64,000 nucleotides of DNA from Azotimanducus sp963663145 (lineage in GTDB: Bacteria; Pseudomonadota; Gammaproteobacteria; Pseudomonadales; Azotimanducaceae), in contig OY760134.1 in assembly GCA_963663145.1 (NCBI GenBank), positions 2,356,001 through 2,420,000 on the forward strand, given 5' to 3'. Positions 1 through 7,680 of this stretch are shown here, one piece after another (within the stretch, counting starts at the first letter, position 1; the number at the start of each line of letters is the position of its first letter). Below the pieces are notes generated by a model. It was not told the origin of the DNA. It ran no database searches and was given only the letters and a program-made list of their open reading frames with translations. The position numbers and the translations under genes are program-made.

Positions 1-1216
1 GCCTGACGTGGTCTTCGGTTGTGTCAAATTCAGGGGCTACGCCGTTCGCTTGCCGCAGTAGGGGAATAATCTTCTTGCGAACGCCCATCCCGCGCGCATC
101 CACGTAGCCATAATCGCGCAAGACATCGACAATGAGTATATTGCGTGGCGATCTTTGTCCAGTGATCATCTTGGCCAAAGTCATAGTGTTCGGCAAGGCA
201 CCAGGACTTAAGATTTCCAGCCGATCCGCAAAGCGAACGACTTCAATTTCTTCGTTGCGTGTCCAATCTCGATGTGCGAGTGCATTTGTTACTCCCTCGC
301 GAATTGCTTCCACCGGATAGTGCCAGCGTCGTTCTCGGCGCATGGAATCGTCTAACTCTCTCGGTTCCTCAGAAACGAAAGGTCGCATCACGTCGGTAAG
401 GCGCTCAATCAAACCCTTTTCTGCGATCACTCGATGCCCCTCTGAGGACTGTTCAAACTGAGCGATAAGCGGGCCGTCCAAGATTTGATCATCTAGCGCG
501 TCGTAAGCCTTGTCATCGTCGTCAAACGCCATCCAACGAATCCCGGCTTGACGCAGCAGCCGTCTTGGCCTAGTGCCAAACAGTACCAGCCCAGCGATTG
601 TACAAACCGGAGGTCCGTCTTCTCGTTCAACCATAAACCCCAGCCGACACAGCTGCTCAGACCATGCATTGACATCTGGCGCTGGTGTTCTCGGTTCGCC
701 AACGATATTCAAAAGGTAGTCCAAGAGCCTTTCTTGGCTGAAGTCTTGAAACCGGCTCCCCGAAACTGGGAGTAGTTCAGCGTGGATCATGCCACCAATG
801 GAAAACAACCGTGCTTGTTGTTCTCGCGTGGCCAGCCTTGAGGTACTGCCAACGCGCACATAGACTTCTTCGCGATCATTGTGACGAACAACATAGGGTT
901 TCGCGGTTCCCTGAGTCAGGGTGATGACGGCCACATGCCGTCCATCATCAAACTTGACCTCTTCGTAGAAGGGAAGAATCTGTGGATGCACTTTGCGCCC
1001 AAAGACGCTATCCATCACCCAATGTTCCAATTCATCTCGTTTGATTCCGGAGATGGTTCCATCGTCTTCCACTCCCAGTACAATTCGTCCCCCGTTGAAG
1101 TTCAACAGCGCAACGACTTCTTTCGCTAGTTGTTCCGGGCGGACATCATCATTCTTGAACTCCACACCGGAGTTTTCGCCATTGGCGATCAGTTCAAGCA
1201 ATTCGGCCTTGGTCAC
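1..1216 (-). CDS. AlbA_2 (Schlafen-type) DNA-binding / ATPase protein, 3' end outside window
   Basis: About 405 codons are visible and the reading frame is still open at the window edge. The N-terminus (about residues 15-130) reads as an AlbA_2/Schlafen domain, with NFNGGRIVLGVEDDG and a later EEVYVRVGSTS. From about residue 298 there is a RecG-related HATPase_c_4-like part, with EAIREGVTNALAHRDW and EILSPGALP. Families of this build are ATP-dependent regulators or defence-associated proteins; the exact role is unknown. The start is GTG, chosen because it overlaps the stop of the upstream TrlF gene as GTGA, so the two are probably translationally coupled. It could also be called an ATP-dependent DNA helicase RecG-like transcriptional regulator. 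The domain call is firm and the function is open. Confidence 0.85.
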   Translation of the reverse strand, partial: MTKAELLELIANGENSGVEFKNDDVRPEQLAKEVVALLNFNGGRIVLGVEDDGTISGIKRDELEHWVMDSVFGRKVHPQILPFYEEVKFDDGRHVAVITLTQGTAKPYVVRHNDREEVYVRVGSTSRLATREQQARLFSIGGMIHAELLPVSGSRFQDFSQERLLDYLLNIVGEPRTPAPDVNAWSEQLCRLGFMVEREDGPPVCTIAGLVLFGTRPRRLLRQAGIRWMAFDDDDKAYDALDDQILDGPLIAQFEQSSEGHRVIAEKGLIERLTDVMRPFVSEEPRELDDSMRRERRWHYPVEAIREGVTNALAHRDWTRNEEIEVVRFADRLEILSPGALPNTMTLAKMITGQRSPRNILIVDVLRDYGYVDARGMGVRKKIIPLLRQANGVAPEFDTTEDHVR

Positions 1217-3879
1217 AGGTCGTCCAGCCCATATAGCTCTCTGCGCTGCACGAACGCCTCTCTACCACCTTCGAGAATCGCTGCTGCATGGTCGCGGATT
1301 TCTGGAATATCGATCGACCCCTGTCTCTCAGAGGGCATGTCCGCACCATCCTGTGTCGCAGTGAATACTCCAATCCACTCAGCGTCGCCGAATACAGGAA
1401 TATTGGCATTGTGCGTCGCGAGCAGAAACTGGCGGTCTGTTTTCGCCGAGAGAAGATCTTTAACGATTCGGTCCGCGATAAAGGCGTTATCGAGATTGTC
1501 CTCTGGCTGATCCATGATCAGCGGATCGGTGTTCTCCAGCAAGAGCAGTTGCAGTATTGCCGTGCATTGTTGTCCGGTAGACAAACGTTCCATGGCTTGA
1601 AATCGCGGAGGACCAGAGTGCGCAACGTTGAGTTCTATGCTTACACGTTCTTCAAGATCAATGGACTCAATCGCATGGAGTTGGGACGTATCGAGCTTCG
1701 CGAGGGTCTCCGCAACCAGAGGTGTCAACCCCCATTCTTTCTCTAGGAGGAAATCCTTGCCTTTGCGAATGGCCGCAACCAGTCCAAGAATCGTCAATCC
1801 TTCAGCTTCATCCACCCACTTGGTCTTCTCTCGACCCACCCCTTTCAAGCCTTGTAGGAAGGACCTGAGAGGTTCGCGCACACCATCGGGAACTACGTCA
1901 ATTCGCAGTTTGCCTTCGAGACGCTTGTTAAGATCTTTTACCGCTTTTCGCCGGGCATCCGCACGAGCGCTTCGGAGATCCGATATCTGACCCAATAGGT
2001 TCCTGCGTTCCCGCTCACGCTCGTTGACAAACCTTTCTATCTTTTTCAATTGATCCCGCTTCGGCTTGATGCGTTCAATTTCTTGAAGCAAGTTCTTGAA
2101 CGCCATACCGACTTCTCTTCCAGACTTGCCTGCCATTGTCGGCAAAGTCGCGAATTCACTCTCTAGCTGCTGCTCAGACCTTGTCAGAGCTTGCTGCAAA
2201 CCCCGCAATATGGGTTGCAGCCCCTCATCGGCTTCATTCAATGCCCGGTCGACCCCCTGGCCTTGCCCGTGCAAGCTGGTCAGGAGTCTCTCCAAAACCT
2301 GTCTCGCTTTTCGCAGCAGTTCGGCATGTGGCAAGTCTTGCAATCGCTGGTCACTTAAAAACTCCAGATCGGGCACATTCTCGTCAAAAACTCGTTTCGC
2401 TTTGCGTACTCGATCAATTTCATCCTCAATGCGGGGCTTCAATTGCCTTTCCTGCTCAAATAACGGAACTACCCTTAGTTTTTCGTCAAGGCCCTGCTCT
2501 CTATATTGCTTCACTTGCTCCTGGAGCTTTGGAAGCTGCGCGATGCCCGCATCAACCTCATCCTTCTGATCTAAGGCCCTCTCGAGGTCTTCACCATTCT
2601 TCTTCAGTTTGTCCCAAGCAGATCGAAGTTCGGTTTGTTCCGCAATATCCGCCGGTAGAAATCGATCAAGTACGCGCGTCTGCTCATCTGGACTCTTCGC
2701 GAGTTCATAGATTTCGTTTTGTCCATACACCTCTGCCCTCGGGAGTAGATCAACAGGACGTAATGTCGATTCGTTGTTCTCTTGGTCGATCACTCGAGCG
2801 GGCTCACCGTAGCGGCGAATAACCTTGTAGGACTTCATGTTATTGACGGACGAGCGCAGTTCGATGATGACCCTGCCACCCGCCCTGCCAAGGTTCTCGC
2901 GCACAATCTGATCACCCTGTTTCCTTGCATCCTCTGCCTTGTGGGGCAATTCAAGAGCGTAGCGGATACACTCCAGCAGTGTTGACTTTCCCGTACCCCT
3001 GCCTCCGATTACGGCGTCCAAATGCCCAGAGAATTCCGCAGTCAGCCCGTCAAGATAGCCTCCTTCAATGTTCACGCGATCAATTCTGCTTGCAAAGTGT
3101 TCTTGCACTTCGTTATGGAGTCGCACGCGTGATTCGGGATACTTGAATGCCAGCAATAAGGATTCGAAGCAGGGACGGGTCATTTTGATATATGTCGAGG
3201 ATCGAGGATTCGTGAGATCCTCGGGTTTGGCGACATCCTTAGCATTTATCGCGGTTATCGGGCGCTGGCGTCTATAATTCGGGTCCTTGTTGAGCACAAT
3301 CTGCTTGTACCTGTCCTCGAGGTCATCGACGGTTCCCGGAATCTGACCTACTTGTACCAGTCGATGATCCGTCCACACATGGACTAACCCTCCGCCATCC
3401 TGGTTCAGGCGCAGCAATCCATTACTGCCGGTCATATGCGCCGCGTACCAAAATCCATTGAGGTCCTGAATTATTTTGGCGATTTCGACACAGCCCAGGC
3501 TCGAGGGAGCGACAGGTTCACTGGGATCGGTACGGTCGAGTTTACCGAGAAATCGCTGCAATTCCTCGGTTGACGTGCCTTCGGAAAATAGGCAAACCAT
3601 GTGGATCTTCTCAGTCGAACTTATTTCGAAGCCTGGGAAAACTAGTATTCCATTGTTCGACAGCCGGTCACGTATCAAGTCTAATTCTTGCACGCTGCCG
3701 TGGTCAGCCATACCAATGACACTTATCTCTTCCTGATTGCAGAACTGCAACAGAGTCTCCGCATAAGCTGCGGCATCTAAGCCGTGATCTTGACCTCGAT
3801 AATTCTGGCTGTAGCTGTGTGCATTAACCTGCAACGCGCATTTCCAGAAGCGGGCGTGACTGTATTGCGTTTCTGTCAT
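1213..3879 (-). CDS. TrlF-type PHP-domain / SMC-like ATPase (888 aa)
   Basis: The N-terminal PHP-like metal-dependent hydrolase part shows NAHSYS at residues 19-24, ADHG at 58-61 and FPGFEIS soon after. It is followed by an SMC/RecN-type ATPase with Walker A GGRGTGKS near residue 295, a long coiled-coil middle, signature LSTGQQ and Walker B LIMDQPEDN near residue 786. This order is typical of the TrlF AAA-like family found in conflict or defence loci. The open frame extends upstream to 4404, but the start used here (ATG at 3879) is supported by a second, truncated copy of the same gene start at 9679, whose homology includes about 63 bp of leader. The extra upstream codons belong to an unrelated insertion-sequence remnant. 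The gene overlaps the downstream AlbA_2 gene by four bases. Confidence 0.85.
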   Translation of the reverse strand: MTETQYSHARFWKCALQVNAHSYSQNYRGQDHGLDAAAYAETLLQFCNQEEISVIGMADHGSVQELDLIRDRLSNNGILVFPGFEISSTEKIHMVCLFSEGTSTEELQRFLGKLDRTDPSEPVAPSSLGCVEIAKIIQDLNGFWYAAHMTGSNGLLRLNQDGGGLVHVWTDHRLVQVGQIPGTVDDLEDRYKQIVLNKDPNYRRQRPITAINAKDVAKPEDLTNPRSSTYIKMTRPCFESLLLAFKYPESRVRLHNEVQEHFASRIDRVNIEGGYLDGLTAEFSGHLDAVIGGRGTGKSTLLECIRYALELPHKAEDARKQGDQIVRENLGRAGGRVIIELRSSVNNMKSYKVIRRYGEPARVIDQENNESTLRPVDLLPRAEVYGQNEIYELAKSPDEQTRVLDRFLPADIAEQTELRSAWDKLKKNGEDLERALDQKDEVDAGIAQLPKLQEQVKQYREQGLDEKLRVVPLFEQERQLKPRIEDEIDRVRKAKRVFDENVPDLEFLSDQRLQDLPHAELLRKARQVLERLLTSLHGQGQGVDRALNEADEGLQPILRGLQQALTRSEQQLESEFATLPTMAGKSGREVGMAFKNLLQEIERIKPKRDQLKKIERFVNERERERRNLLGQISDLRSARADARRKAVKDLNKRLEGKLRIDVVPDGVREPLRSFLQGLKGVGREKTKWVDEAEGLTILGLVAAIRKGKDFLLEKEWGLTPLVAETLAKLDTSQLHAIESIDLEERVSIELNVAHSGPPRFQAMERLSTGQQCTAILQLLLLENTDPLIMDQPEDNLDNAFIADRIVKDLLSAKTDRQFLLATHNANIPVFGDAEWIGVFTATQDGADMPSERQGSIDIPEIRDHAAAILEGGREAFVQRRELYGLDDL

Positions 3880-3942
3880 CGAGTGCACTCTCGGGAAGAC
3901 GTCAATGTGATTGCACGAGTGATGATAACTCGTTCTCCGATG

Positions 3943-4200
3943 AGTGTTAGGCGCCATACACTCCAGGCTCCACTCCTTGCGCACCGCCTCTAGGCCGCGA
4001 ACATTGAATTGCCGGAACCCCAGCACACGCCTGATCCACCCGTTCGGCACCCCCGACCTCCACGACCGATCGCTGTACGCCTTTCGGCACGCCTCCGTCT
4101 CCATCCACTCCCTCGTCCGCAGCTTCGCCGCTATCCGGCTGAACGAGAGCGTCCCCTTCGCGTGCGCGTACAGCAGCACCTCACCATCATCCTCGGGTCG
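3943..4200 (-). mobile_element. Remnant of a transposase C-terminus (IS1182/IS5-like)
   Basis: In frame with TrlF but upstream of its real start lies a peptide containing RRVLGFRQFNVRGLE and EWSLECMAPN. This resembles the conserved C-terminal block of IS1182-type transposases (GFRQF..RGL..V..EW.L.C.A.N). No complete transposase or clear terminal inverted repeats were found. It begins just where the homology between the two TrlF leaders ends (about 3942), so the element or a recombination event replaced the sequence upstream of TrlF. The family assignment is tentative. Confidence 0.5.
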
Positions 4201-4308
4201 CACGGCTGGTTCCGCCTCCTGTCCGACCTCGAATGCGGCGCAGACTCCATACCCGGCCTTAAGTGCGATCGTGTCCAATGCAAGGAATACTCCACAAACC
4301 GGTGCAAA

Positions 4309-4321
4309 CCGGTGGGTGTCC
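4309..4321 (+). repeat. Boundary motif copy: CCGGTGGGTGTCC
   Basis: One of eleven direct-oriented copies of a G-rich motif in 4.3-11.7 kb. It lies upstream of the IS remnant and TrlF gene (which are on the minus strand) and is followed by CATCTGC. Confidence 0.5.
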
Positions 4322-4366
4322 CATCTGCTCTCCGCAGGCGCAGCTATCTGCCGAAGGTTGGTGTTT

Positions 4367-4379
4367 GCAGTGGGTGTCC
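4367..4379 (+). repeat. Boundary motif copy: GCAGTGGGTGTCC
   Basis: This copy shares an extended context (GGTGTTTGC before and TGT after) with the copy at 9829-9840. Together with the 4309 copy it delimits a stretch of only about 50 bp with no gene. Confidence 0.55.
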
Positions 4380-4567
4380 TGTGGGCGCTTAGCATTGGGC
4401 GCACTTCGCGTTGGACAAACTATTAATGAAGTCCCCCAAGGTGATGCCCTTTGGGGCAATTGCCGTAGTGCGGTGCTTCGACCGTGGGTTTGTCGCCCGT
4501 CCCCGCAATCAAATCGCTGTGCAGTCCCGCTCGCGGGCCCGGTGGGGCGCAACACCTTGGAATGCGG

Positions 4568-4861
4568 TCAACGGCCTAGGCCTAGATCGGGCGGCCTCAA
4601 GTCTTTGTCTTCCGGGGTCCCGTCACGCTTCAGCTTAAGCCTGTCAATGAGGCGCAAAATCTTTGCTCTCAGCTTCCGGAGCCGAGTCCCATCGGTTCCC
4701 GATGCATCGTTGAACGGTTTCAATTCGCTATCGGCAACTTCCAGATCCGTTATCGCCGAACATAGCGCAACCTTATCGACAGTCGATTGACTCAGAATCT
4801 TCTTGGCGGCCTTAAACACCTTCAATTTGCTTTCGATCAGAGCCTTATCCGATTCCGACAT
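4568..4861 (-). CDS. Small hypothetical helical protein (97 aa)
   Basis: An open frame of 97 codons with a plausible ribosome binding site (GGAG eight bases before the ATG). The product is charged and predicted to be mostly helical, with Lys/Leu-rich segments such as KALIESKLKVFKAAKK and a second helix LRKLRAKILRLIDRLK. No signal peptide, membrane segment or known family was recognised. It sits alone between two copies of the boundary motif, downstream of the Panacea module. It may be an independent small gene or a remnant. The stretch on its 3' side up to 4367 holds no convincing gene. Confidence 0.5.
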   Translation of the reverse strand: MSESDKALIESKLKVFKAAKKILSQSTVDKVALCSAITDLEVADSELKPFNDASGTDGTRLRKLRAKILRLIDRLKLKRDGTPEDKDLRPPDLGLGR

Positions 4862-5006
4862 TTCGGCTTCTCCATATCGTTCGTATAGCGGATTTGGCGT
4901 TGTAACCCTGATTCTCTGATAAAGAGATAGGAAGAAGTGATTTCAACGAATGTGCGGAACAAATTAGGGGGTCGGGCAGGTTGTGGGGCGGGCGAGTGCG
5001 GTGTTT

Positions 5007-5017
5007 GTTGGGTGTCT
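5007..5017 (+). repeat. Variant boundary motif: GTTGGGTGTCT followed by T6
   Basis: A diverged copy preceded by GGTGTTT, as in the 4367 and 9829 copies. It separates the 97-aa gene from the Panacea/membrane-protein pair. Confidence 0.4.
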
Positions 5018-5134
5018 TTTTTGCCATTCTCAACGCTTCGGTTTGTGTTGAGCGTGACCGTTGCAGCCGCGTCTAAGGTGCAGTTCACTTAGTGGGCGCA
5101 AGGCTTGTGTCACTCGGAATTCTCCTCACGACCT

Positions 5135-5467
5135 TCAATCGTCCTCATCACTACTTTTTGAAGATCTGCCAACTGCGACACCAAGCACAAGCGCCAAGGG
5201 CGTCGTAATCCAAGTGAGGACCGTTTGCGCCCAATCGGCATTCCAAGCACCCGCAATTATGGCCACCAGTGCCAACAGCAGAATAAGCACACCAAACAGG
5301 ATTGCTGCACCTTGAAGTGCGTCGGTTGTTCCGAATCGGATAAACCCAAAGTTCAAAAAGAAAGCTCTATTGCTTGCTGTGCGAGCTGTGTAATCGCTCT
5401 CCCGATCTGTTCCATCACGGCCTTCGGGTGCGTTCGCCGCTCCTTGTCGTTGTCGTCGTATTGGCAC
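5135..5467 (-). CDS. Small two-TM membrane protein, possible toxin partner of the Panacea antitoxin
   Basis: The C-terminal half has two hydrophobic segments (AAILFGVLILLLALVAIIAG and, after a short polar loop, a second one around TPLALVLGVAVG), then an acidic tail SSKSSDEDD. The open frame reaches back to 5560, overlapping the Panacea gene. I favour the GTG at 5467, eight bases after the Panacea stop; an ATG at 5521 inside that gene is the alternative. Panacea-domain antitoxins neutralise a wide range of adjacent toxins, including small membrane-damaging ones. The position directly downstream makes this the natural toxin candidate, which is an inference. Confidence 0.55.
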   Translation of the reverse strand: MPIRRQRQGAANAPEGRDGTDRESDYTARTASNRAFFLNFGFIRFGTTDALQGAAILFGVLILLLALVAIIAGAWNADWAQTVLTWITTPLALVLGVAVGRSSKSSDEDD

Positions 5468-5474
5468 GCCGTTG

Positions 5475-5987
5475 TTACTGTTTATACATGCGGTTCTCAA
5501 AGTACTCTTTGATGGCTGCATTCGGGACTTCTTGATGAAGCAGAGTCTGCGTCCCACCATTCGTCACGACATCCCAAGGGCCCCCTTTGTGATGTGTCCA
5601 CTTCGAAAGGGCCATCGCAGGGACATCGCCGAATTCGCGCCAGACATACTCTATGACTTCCATAGCCGACTCCTCTTCAGGGAAAGGTGCTGGCGTGAGT
5701 TTTCCGAGTTCCGAATCAAAATCGCCTAAGTATTTGCTGATTCCATTCTTATTGAAGTACTTGCATTGATGGTAAAGGGAGTTCAATACGGGTCCGAATC
5801 TCCAAGCTTCAAACACCTCGTTTACCAGCGGCTTGTCTTGTTCGGCGAGATAAAAGCCATTCGCAAAATAAATCAGCTTTTGAATTTTCATTGGGCTGAT
5901 CGTTTTCTTCTTATCAAACGACTTTGACAAGAACGCGTTTGCTACTGATGCTGCGGAGTACAAGCTTTTTTCCGTATTCAAGGACAT
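5475..5987 (-). CDS. Panacea-domain (SocA/GepA-like, DUF4065) antitoxin
   Basis: A 170-aa protein with the Panacea signature: VANAFLSKSF, then MKIQKLIYFANGFYLA, then EAWRFGPVLNSLYH, and a C-terminal W..FG...A..LS..TH..GGPW block. Family members are promiscuous antitoxins or proteolysis adaptors paired with varied toxins. The ATG at 5987 follows a TATAAT-like -10 by about 15 bases. It is the first gene of its module. A small membrane protein follows directly and may be the toxin. The copy looks intact and full length for the family. Confidence 0.85.
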   Translation of the reverse strand: MSLNTEKSLYSAASVANAFLSKSFDKKKTISPMKIQKLIYFANGFYLAEQDKPLVNEVFEAWRFGPVLNSLYHQCKYFNKNGISKYLGDFDSELGKLTPAPFPEEESAMEVIEYVWREFGDVPAMALSKWTHHKGGPWDVVTNGGTQTLLHQEVPNAAIKEYFENRMYKQ

Positions 5988-6001
5988 ACGACATCCAATT
6001 G

Positions 6002-6007
6002 ATTATA
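6002..6007 (-). promoter_or_regulatory. Likely -10 box (TATAAT) for the Panacea gene
   Basis: A perfect TATAAT on the minus strand lies 15 bases before the ATG at 5987. The -35 match is weak. It lies about 200 bp downstream of the boundary motif at 6209, so the motif is upstream of the promoter rather than in the mRNA leader. Confidence 0.4.
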
Positions 6008-6208
6008 CGCTTAAATTGAACGGATGACTCTATGGGGACTGTTATTTGAGGAGTCGCCAAAAGTTTGTTCTTGGTGTTTGCTTGTGTGCTTTGGGTGGGG
6101 TGAAACTACCTTCGGCGGGAGTGTTGCTCCGGCTTCCGTATTCTTCGTTTGGCTGAGCTGCGCGAGCGTGTTGTTGCCGCTTTGCGAAGGATCATTCTTG
6201 ACGATTGG

Positions 6209-6220
6209 GGGCGGGTGTCC
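6209..6220 (+). repeat. Boundary motif copy: GGGCGGGTGTCC + CATCGGC
   Basis: Upstream of the Panacea module on the minus strand and just past the 3' end of coiled-coil copy 1. The CATCGGC suffix is shared with the copy at 8974. Confidence 0.55.
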
Positions 6221-6256
6221 CATCGGCGTTCTTGCACTTGCTGGTGAAATACCGGC

Positions 6257-6613
6257 CTAGGAGAACAACAGCGCCCCAATCAGGCCCAAGGCACCCAAGA
6301 ACATCGCGAGGGTGAATCTCAGGAAATAGCGCAGCAGGCTGCGCTGGAGGTCCTGGATGTCGTCGAGGCGCTGGTTTGAGTCTTCCTTGAGATAGTCGAG
6401 GCGAGCGTTGATATCGTCCTTGTGGCCTTTCAGGTCTTGCTTCCACTCCTCGCGCAGTTTCGCGAGGCGGTCGTCGAGGAGCTTGGGGGTGACGGCGAAG
6501 GTTTGCATCGCCAGCGCGACCGACTCGATGACCGCGTCGGACTGGTGTTTCGTGAAGTTCGCGCTTTGCAGGGTCTCGGACATCTCGATGATGGTTTGGG
6601 CTTCCGGTTGCGT
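6257..6613 (-). CDS. Coiled-coil, C-terminally membrane-anchored protein (DUF1640/CCDC90-like), copy 1; ATG replaced by ACG
   Basis: One of five paralogs in the window. The core is MSETLQSANFTKHQSD.., then VALAMQTFAVTPKLLDDRLAKL, a charged coiled coil with an extra RLDYLKEDSNQ repeat in this copy, and a C-terminal hydrophobic anchor ending GALLFS. The layout resembles DUF1640/CCDC90-type proteins; function unknown. In sibling copies the start is ATG right after AGGAGTATACTC. Here the same position reads ACG at 6613, so translation would need a near-cognate start, the next in-frame ATG at 6583, or an upstream ATG at 6655. The gene is embedded in a repeated unit shared with copies 2 and 3. Confidence 0.7.
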   Translation of the reverse strand, partial: TQPEAQTIIEMSETLQSANFTKHQSDAVIESVALAMQTFAVTPKLLDDRLAKLREEWKQDLKGHKDDINARLDYLKEDSNQRLDDIQDLQRSLLRYFLRFTLAMFLGALGLIGALLFS

Positions 6614-6743
6614 GAGTATACTCCTGAGGGGGAATCGGGGTTCAGGCCGTATCAAACATGGTTTCGCGAGTGGGCGTTGGAGAGATTGTCCTTGGTGTTT
6701 GTGGGAGATTGGCTATTGCGGGGATGCTTCGAATGAACGTTGT

Positions 6744-6755
6744 GGGCGGGTGTCC
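6744..6755 (+). repeat. Boundary motif copy: GGGCGGGTGTCC + TTTTGG
   Basis: Lies 131 bp upstream of the coiled-coil start in copy 1, the same spacing as in copies 2 and 3. Confidence 0.6.
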
Positions 6756-6874
6756 TTTTGGTCTTCGATAAAGAGGCCATTCCCGTGAGAGAAATCCTAA
6801 CTGCGTTGAAAGCATTTGAACTCCTGCCCCCTGACTCCAATCCTAGTGCGTTTTTTCGCGAAATGGGACTACGG

Positions 6875-7201
6875 TCAGGCACGTGTTACGTCTGGAACGT
6901 CGCAGACATTCCCCGAAAACCCGGACGCAAGGCGGTGGTCTAGCAGCGCGTGCAGGATGTACCGGCACGTCTCCGGCGTTGACACAATCCGACCGTGCTC
7001 CCCGAACTTGGCATGCCGACCTGTTGCGATCAAGTCGGGCCCGGTGTGTGTCCTGATTTGGTTCTTAGTGGAATGCAGAGTTTCTGTTCGATCTCGCCTC
7101 CGGGCGCGGGTGGCCTTCGCTTTTGGCTTTGTTGGGCACGAGAGTCCCTCACGGAGAGATGCGGAGCATGCTAGGTGGGCAGGTCTTCGTTGGTTGATCA
7201 A
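6875..7201 (-). CDS. Doubtful 108-aa ORF downstream of the AAA/160-aa pair
   Basis: The frame opens with TTG, overlapping the stop of the preceding gene as TTGA, a spacing used by other pairs in this window. The first half is Arg-rich and low in protein-like character; the second half (IATGRHAKFGEHGRIVSTPETCRYIL) is more plausible. No family is recognised. It may be a third operon gene or a remnant. The rest of 6768-6874 shows no gene. Confidence 0.25.
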   Translation of the reverse strand: MINQRRPAHLACSASLREGLSCPTKPKAKATRARRRDRTETLHSTKNQIRTHTGPDLIATGRHAKFGEHGRIVSTPETCRYILHALLDHRLASGFSGNVCDVPDVTRA

Positions 7202-7680
7202 GGCAGATTCAGCATCTTCCTCGGTTTGCGAATTGCGCTTTCGCTCAACCTTCGGGCATGGCTTGAGTTGGGTGGAATGTGTACACCATTGCTGGCAATC
7301 CAGACGAAGCGGTGATTCTCATCCGCCGAATCTGTCAGCTTGCGAAGTTCATCCGCATTCGAGCTCAGCCACATTTTTAGCCATTCAAGTTTTCGAAGAA
7401 CGGGGGAAACTTGCTTCGTGGTGGCCGAGTGGACTTCCACCCACACCGCGCATTCAGAGCCGGTTTCGGGGATGTAGCCCAAACCATAATCCCAGCGAGG
7501 CTCGCTTGCGTATTTCGGCACCTTTGTCAGAGTCGCATCGAGATCGATACTACCTGTAATTCTCCGAGGGTCGTCACAGTTCACAAGACTGCGGTGTCTT
7601 TTCTCCAGTGCTTTCTTTCCGGGTTCGAACGCGGTGGGTACCGGATGCTCCGCTTGTCCAACGGCATCCCGAAACTTCAC
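7198..7680 (-). CDS. Hypothetical protein paired with AAA ATPase (160 aa)
   Basis: Begins with GTG overlapping the TGA of the AAA ATPase gene (GTGA), so it is the second gene of that module. The product is soluble with no signal peptide. Recognisable segments are CAVWVEVHSATTKQV near the middle and HRFVWIASNGVHIPP towards the end. The alternation of short strands with E and K residues (WVEVHS, FVWIAS) could fit a small nuclease-like or binding fold, but no catalytic motif can be defended. Its constant partner appears to be the ATPase, so it may be the effector or a nuclease subunit of a two-gene defence module. That is inference only. Confidence 0.6.
   Translation of the reverse strand: MKFRDAVGQAEHPVPTAFEPGKKALEKRHRSLVNCDDPRRITGSIDLDATLTKVPKYASEPRWDYGLGYIPETGSECAVWVEVHSATTKQVSPVLRKLEWLKMWLSSNADELRKLTDSADENHRFVWIASNGVHIPPNSSHARRLSESAIRKPRKMLNLP

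Larger units (their letters stand above)
6257..6767 (-). repeat. About 0.5 kb repeat unit, copy 1
   Basis: From the stop codon of the coiled-coil gene through its leader to the boundary motif and TTTTGGTCTTCG. Closely similar to 9006-9493 and 11206-11683. The flanks on both sides diverge abruptly between copies, which defines the unit ends. Confidence 0.75.
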
